Shown here piece after piece: positions 31,565 through 35,468 of a stretch of DNA of 35,468 nt. Under the pieces are notes generated by a model. That model was not told the DNA's origin and made no database searches. It was given only the letters and a program-made list of their open reading frames with translations. The position numbers were made by a program, and so were the translations under genes. Numbering within the stretch: the stretch's first letter is position 1; every line of letters starts with the position of its first letter. Source of the DNA: Oscillospiraceae bacterium (GTDB taxonomy: Bacteria; Bacillota; Clostridia; Oscillospirales; CAG-272). The stretch lies in the NCBI GenBank assembly GCA_015064315.1, contig SVSL01000014.1, positions 1 to 35,468 on the forward strand, written 5' to 3'.

Positions 31565-32275
31565 ATGAACACACCTAAGTATCAGCGCATTTTGTTAAAG
31601 CTTTCCGGCGAGGCACTGTCCTCCGGCGAGGCGGGAATTTTGGACTTTCAGTTTATTGAAAAGGTTGCCGTACAGATCAAACGCTGCGTGGAAGCCGGCG
31701 TTCAGGTCGGCGTGATCGTTGGTGCCGGAAACATCTGGCGCGGCAGACAGGGAACCGGTATGGATCAATGCAGAGCCGATTCCATGGGAATGCTTGCCAC
31801 CGCCATTAACTCCATTGCTCTGCAGGATGTGTTCCTGCGCGTTGGCATGGATGCCTGTGTCATGACTGCTGTGGAAATGAAAGCCTTTGCAGACCCCTAT
31901 TCCTCGCGCGAAGCAATTCGCAAATTGGAAGAGGGAAAGGTCGTGATCTTTGGTTGCGGGCTGGGCACACCCTTTTTCTCCACCGATACAGCTGCGGCAC
32001 TTCGCGCGGCAGAGATCAAAGCCGATTGCATCTTGATGGCAAAGAACATCGATGCCATCTACAACGACGATCCTAAAAAGAACCCCGACGCAATCCGCTA
32101 CTCCGACCTGACCTACCGTCAGATCCTGGATCAGAATCTCCGTGCGCTGGATATGACCTCTGCGATCTTCTGCATGGACAATCATATCAACGGCTATGCC
32201 TTTGGTCTTGCCGATCCCGAGAACATCTACCGAGTTGTCATGGGCGAGGCAGTAGGAACCGCAATTCACAATTAA
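31565..32275 (+). CDS. pyrH: UMP kinase
   Basis: 236 residues. Converts UMP to UDP in pyrimidine synthesis. Motifs of the amino-acid-kinase fold: YQRILLKLSGEAL, IVGAGNIWRGR, DSMGMLATAINSIALQD, and LMAKNIDAIYNDDPKKNPDA. GAGGAG lies upstream of the start. First gene of the pyrH-frr-uppS-cdsA-dxr run. Confidence 0.97.
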   Translation: MNTPKYQRILLKLSGEALSSGEAGILDFQFIEKVAVQIKRCVEAGVQVGVIVGAGNIWRGRQGTGMDQCRADSMGMLATAINSIALQDVFLRVGMDACVMTAVEMKAFADPYSSREAIRKLEEGKVVIFGCGLGTPFFSTDTAAALRAAEIKADCILMAKNIDAIYNDDPKKNPDAIRYSDLTYRQILDQNLRALDMTSAIFCMDNHINGYAFGLADPENIYRVVMGEAVGTAIHN

Positions 32276-32313
32276 ACGTTATCACTGATTACATAGAAAG
32301 GATATTGAAACTT

Positions 32314-32868
32314 ATGAAATTCAACACCAAAAATGCCGAGGAAAAAATGAAAAAGAGCGTTGCTGCTTATGAGAGCAACCTTTCCACCATCCGCGCAAGC
32401 CAAGCAAACGCTTCGGTTATATCCAAAGTGACCTTTGAGTATTACGGTGCGCCCACCAAGCTGGTGGATATGGCGTCCGTTTCGGTAAGCGATCCCAAGA
32501 CCCTTACCATTTCTCCCTATGACCGTTCCACGCTGAAGGCAATGGTCAAGGCAATCCTTGCATCCGACGTAGGAATCACCCCTCAGGATGACGGCTCCGT
32601 GATCCGTCTCGTTTTCCCGCCTCTGACCGAGGAGCACCGTAAGGGCTTGGCAAAGCAGATCCAGAAGATGGGCGAGGATGCTCGTGTAGTCATCCGTAAC
32701 ATCCGCAGAGATGCAAACGATGAGATCAAAAAGCTGAAGAAGAACGGCGAAATGACTGAGGACGAGCAGAAGGCAGGAGAAAAGGCTGTTCAGGATCTGA
32801 CCGATCAGTACATTAAGATCGTAGACGGAATCACTACCCAAAAGAACAAAGAGATCATGCAGCTTTGA
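32314..32868 (+). CDS. frr: Ribosome recycling factor
   Basis: 184 residues from ATG 32314; AAAGGA (32297-32302) is 11 bases upstream, while a TTG at 32305 is too near it. Splits spent ribosomes together with EF-G. Landmarks are LSTIRASQANASVISKVTFEYYGAPTKL, ISPYDRSTLKAMVKAI, VIRLVFPPLTEEHRKGLAKQ and the helical C-terminus with RNIRRDANDEIKKLKK. Confidence 0.96.
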   Translation: MKFNTKNAEEKMKKSVAAYESNLSTIRASQANASVISKVTFEYYGAPTKLVDMASVSVSDPKTLTISPYDRSTLKAMVKAILASDVGITPQDDGSVIRLVFPPLTEEHRKGLAKQIQKMGEDARVVIRNIRRDANDEIKKLKKNGEMTEDEQKAGEKAVQDLTDQYIKIVDGITTQKNKEIMQL

Positions 32869-32898
32869 GCCAAGGCTTCTCAGAGCGCTTGACAATCC

Positions 32899-32930
32899 GG
32901 GCTGTCGCGAGCACGCAAATGCGGCAGCCC
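32899..32930 (+). repeat. Stable hairpin between frr and uppS
   Basis: GGGCTGTCGC (32899-32908) and GCGGCAGCCC (32921-32930) form 10 pairs, one of them G-U, around a 12-base loop. No T-run follows, so it is probably an mRNA stability or processing hairpin. Confidence 0.6.
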
Positions 32931-32957
32931 CATCTTACAATTATGTGGAGACAGATC

Positions 32958-33686
32958 ATGCTTGGAATCTTGAAAAAGAAGAAAAAAACAGCGGAAAAGA
33001 TAAGAGTTGACGATCGTTTGCAGCACATTGCTTTTATTATGGACGGCAATGGCAGATGGGCGCAAAAACGCGGAATGCCCAGAGAATTCGGTCATTCCCA
33101 CGGCGCGGCAACCTTTAAAAAGGTTGGTCGATACTGCGAGAGCATCGGTTGCAAATTCATGACGGTTTACGCGTTTTCCACCGAAAACTGGAAGCGCCCT
33201 CAAAAAGAGGTGGATACCATTATGAAGATCTTTGACGATTATATCGAGGAATGCTTCCTTGAGATGGAGGATGACAACGTGCATTTTCGCTTTATCGGAA
33301 ACCTCGATATTTTTCCGGAAACGCTCCGTGCAAAAATGGATCGCATCGACCGCGAGACTGCTCACAAGCCGTTTATCCTTAATATCGCCGTAAATTACGG
33401 TGGCAGAGAGGAGATCGCTCACGCTTGCAACGAGCTGATCAAGCAAGGGAAGAGCAACGTTACCGAGGATGATATTTCTGCCAACATTTATACCGCGGGC
33501 TGTCCGGATCCCGACCTGATCGTTCGTACAGGCGGAGATCTTCGCACTTCAAACTTCCTTTTGTGGCAATCTGCATACGCGGAGTATTATTTCACCGACG
33601 TTCTCTGGCCCGATTACAGTGCCCGAGACGTTGACGAAGCGGTAACCGCGTTCTACTCCAGAAAACGCCGTTACGGCGGTGTCTGA
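32958..33686 (+). CDS. uppS: Isoprenyl transferase (undecaprenyl diphosphate synthase)
   Basis: 242 residues from ATG 32958, 7 bases after GGAG (32947-32950). It builds the C55 lipid carrier for wall synthesis from farnesyl and isopentenyl diphosphate. The catalytic Asp is D29 in FIMDGNGRWA. YAFSTENWKRP and the C-terminal VRTGGDLRTSNFLLWQSAYAEYYF (a variant of RTSGExRxSNFL) follow. The N-terminus is unusually rich in Lys (LKKKKKTAEK). Confidence 0.95.
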   Translation: MLGILKKKKKTAEKIRVDDRLQHIAFIMDGNGRWAQKRGMPREFGHSHGAATFKKVGRYCESIGCKFMTVYAFSTENWKRPQKEVDTIMKIFDDYIEECFLEMEDDNVHFRFIGNLDIFPETLRAKMDRIDRETAHKPFILNIAVNYGGREEIAHACNELIKQGKSNVTEDDISANIYTAGCPDPDLIVRTGGDLRTSNFLLWQSAYAEYYFTDVLWPDYSARDVDEAVTAFYSRKRRYGGV

Positions 33687-33706
33687 AAAACGGCGAGGTA
33701 TTTTGC

Positions 33707-34555
33707 ATGAAAACAAGAATTATTACGGCGATCGTTGCCATTTGCATCCTGCTCCCCGTTCTGATCTTTTCGGACACGGTGATCTTTCCCATCGCCATGG
33801 CGATCCTTTCACTGGTAGCCCTTTATGAAATGTCTTCTTGCATTGGCTTAAAGAAGTCTTTTGCGTTGACATTTCCCACATACCTTTTGGCGCTCGGATT
33901 GCCGTTTTTGATCCGTTACGGTGATGGAATCGGTTCCTTGCGTCAGTACACTTTCGCGGCAATCTGTGTAGCGATCCTGTATTTCTTCTCTGTGCTCACC
34001 TTTTCCCACGGAAAATATAAGCTTGGAGACGTTGCTGTCTGGTTCATGACCGCGTTTTATATTCTTCTTGGCTTCAGCTCGATTTCGGTTCTTCGTTTTT
34101 GGGAAGCCGCAGGCGGAAAATACGTATATCTGTTGGTCTTCATTGGCGCTTGGGTAACCGATACCTTTGCTTATTTTTGCGGTATGCTCCTCGGACGCGG
34201 CGGAAAGCACAAGCTGATCCCCGACGTCAGCCCCAAGAAGACTTGGGAAGGGAGCATTGGAGGAACGGTCTTTTGCATGATCTCCATGGTGCTCTTCGGC
34301 TTGATCATCAATCGCATTTCTGACTTTGAAGCCAATTATCTTCTGCTTATCATCGCGGGACTTCTGATCTCTGTCGTTTCGCAGATTGGAGACCTTTGTA
34401 TGTCGGTGATCAAGCGTACTTACGGAATTAAGGATTACGGAAAGCTCTTTCCCGGACACGGAGGCGTGTTGGATCGCTTTGACTCCACCCTCGCCGTTGC
34501 CGTGATCCTTGCAGCGTTCTGCTCCTTCTTTGATTTCTTCCGAACCGCTCTTTAA
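33707..34555 (+). CDS. cdsA: Phosphatidate cytidylyltransferase
   Basis: 282 residues with about seven or eight membrane helices. Makes CDP-diacylglycerol for phospholipid synthesis in the membrane. The family signature is near the C-terminus: SVIKRTYGIKDYGKLFPGHGGVLDRFD. It lies 20 bases after uppS. Confidence 0.95.
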   Translation: MKTRIITAIVAICILLPVLIFSDTVIFPIAMAILSLVALYEMSSCIGLKKSFALTFPTYLLALGLPFLIRYGDGIGSLRQYTFAAICVAILYFFSVLTFSHGKYKLGDVAVWFMTAFYILLGFSSISVLRFWEAAGGKYVYLLVFIGAWVTDTFAYFCGMLLGRGGKHKLIPDVSPKKTWEGSIGGTVFCMISMVLFGLIINRISDFEANYLLLIIAGLLISVVSQIGDLCMSVIKRTYGIKDYGKLFPGHGGVLDRFDSTLAVAVILAAFCSFFDFFRTAL

Positions 34556-34579
34556 ATCTTTTCTGATACGGAGTATTTT

Positions 34580-35468
34580 ATGAAACATCAGATCTATCCC
34601 TCTATTTCCATTCTCGGTTCTACCGGCTCTGTCGGTGAGCAAGCCATAGACGTAGCACTTCAGAACCGGATCCCCGTCAACGCGATCTGCGCGCATAAAA
34701 ACGTAGGACGTGTGGAGGAACAGGCAAGACGCCTTGGGGTAAAGGCTTGTGCCATGGCAGACGTGGATGCCGCAAAGGAGCTGAAAATCCGTCTTGCGGA
34801 CACCGATACCCGTGTTTTTATTGGCGAAGAGGGAATTTGCGACATGATCGCCGAGCAATATGACACCGATGAGGTGGTGGTCAATTCCATCATTGGAGAA
34901 GCCGGTCTCAAGCCTACGCTGACTACACTGCAAGCAGGAAAAAAGCTTGCGCTGGCAAACAAAGAGTCTCTTGTTTGCGCCGGCGACTTTGTCATGGCAC
35001 TGGCAAAAGAGAAAAATCTTGAGATTCTTCCCGTGGACAGCGAGCACAGCGCAATTTTTCAATGCTTGCGTTCGGGAGACAAAAAGCAGATCAAAAAGAT
35101 CCTTCTGACAGCATCCGGAGGTCCCTTCTTCGGCATGACGCGCGATCAGCTTGGTGATATCACCCCTGAACGTGCGCTTGCGCATCCCACTTGGAATATG
35201 GGAGCCAAGATCACCATTGACAGCGCAACGCTGATGAACAAGGGCTTTGAGGTCATTGAGGCAGTTCATCTCTTTGACGTGCGCCCCGATCAGATCGAGG
35301 TTTTGGTTCATCGCGAGAGCATAATGCATTCCGCGGTGGAATATATTGACAATAGTATCATCGCACAGATGTCCACTCCCGATATGCGCCTTTGCGTGCA
35401 GTACGCACTGACGCATCCCGTTCGCACAGAGGCGGTCATTCCGCCGTGCGATCTGACAAAGATTGGAA
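34580..35468 (+). CDS. dxr: 1-deoxy-D-xylulose 5-phosphate reductoisomerase, 3' end outside the window
   Basis: The reading frame opens at ATG 34580 (GGAG at 34570-34573) and runs without a stop to the window edge: 296 residues out of the usual 380-400. It converts DXP to MEP in isoprenoid synthesis, upstream of the product used by UppS. The NADPH-binding start is ISILGSTGSVGEQ. LALANKESLV, the metal and substrate site in PVDSEHSAIFQ, and HPTWNMGAKITIDSATLMNKGFEVIEA are all present. Confidence 0.96.
   Translation, partial: MKHQIYPSISILGSTGSVGEQAIDVALQNRIPVNAICAHKNVGRVEEQARRLGVKACAMADVDAAKELKIRLADTDTRVFIGEEGICDMIAEQYDTDEVVVNSIIGEAGLKPTLTTLQAGKKLALANKESLVCAGDFVMALAKEKNLEILPVDSEHSAIFQCLRSGDKKQIKKILLTASGGPFFGMTRDQLGDITPERALAHPTWNMGAKITIDSATLMNKGFEVIEAVHLFDVRPDQIEVLVHRESIMHSAVEYIDNSIIAQMSTPDMRLCVQYALTHPVRTEAVIPPCDLTKIG

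Noticed and set aside
33848-35416. 522-residue open frame on the minus strand opposite cdsA and dxr
   Set aside because: Shadow of two core genes whose family motifs are clear on the plus strand.
1-35468. CRISPR array, IS transposase or prophage module
   Set aside because: I saw no regularly spaced repeats, no transposase and no phage structural genes; only the short tRNA islet looks mobile.

Overview
The window looks like chromosome of an uncultured gut-type member of the Clostridia (Firmicutes), of moderate GC content. The evidence is the mix of families: IreB, DUF951, DUF6472, a YlmC/YmxH sporulation-type PRC protein, a ClpE-type unfoldase, an ECF transporter next to truA, DUF5711 and CvpA proteins, and the classic rpsB-tsf-pyrH-frr-uppS-cdsA-dxr order. 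Promoters are easy to see as TTGACA/TATAAT pairs with 17-base spacers, and ribosome binding sites are strong GGAGG types.

Layout. (1) Bases 1-5690 hold a carbohydrate-use locus. An AraC regulator and two tandem SGNH/GDSL esterases lie on the minus strand, divergent from a DUF6259-like putative glycosidase and a cupin protein. (2) Bases 5700-7160 are a small accessory islet that splits a tRNA-Arg(CCT) gene. The 5' half (5767-5815) and 3' half (7074-7118) still pair perfectly with each other. Between them sit a complete replacement tRNA-Arg(CCT), a MITE-like inverted repeat, several hairpins, and a promoter-driven, terminator-ended, strongly folded RNA of about 216 nt followed by an 88-residue membrane protein. 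(3) Bases 7190-9940 carry, on the minus strand, DUF6472 and the run ireB-ribF-DD-carboxypeptidase homologue; the last has lost its catalytic serine and its KTG motif. (4) Bases 10095-14607 hold single genes: a D-2-hydroxyacid dehydrogenase, two orphan membrane proteins, a DUF362/ferredoxin protein and an M14 peptidase. (5) Bases 14671-20331 are the ruv region: DUF951-yfhO-ruvA-ruvB on the minus strand, divergent from ruvC. (6) Bases 20354-29033 run ruvC-methyltransferase-ecfA1-ecfA2-ecfT-truA-DUF5711-cvpA-clpE on the plus strand. (7) Bases 29169-35468 hold ylmC/ymxH, then translation genes (rpsB, tsf, frr), UMP kinase, and lipid and isoprenoid genes (uppS, cdsA, dxr; dxr runs off the window).

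The most unusual part is the tRNA-splitting islet at 5.7-7.2 kb and its folded RNA, which I cannot assign to a known class. Next come the apparently inactive S11 peptidase homologue and a consensus promoter buried inside the DUF5711 coding region. Most other genes are ordinary core genes.
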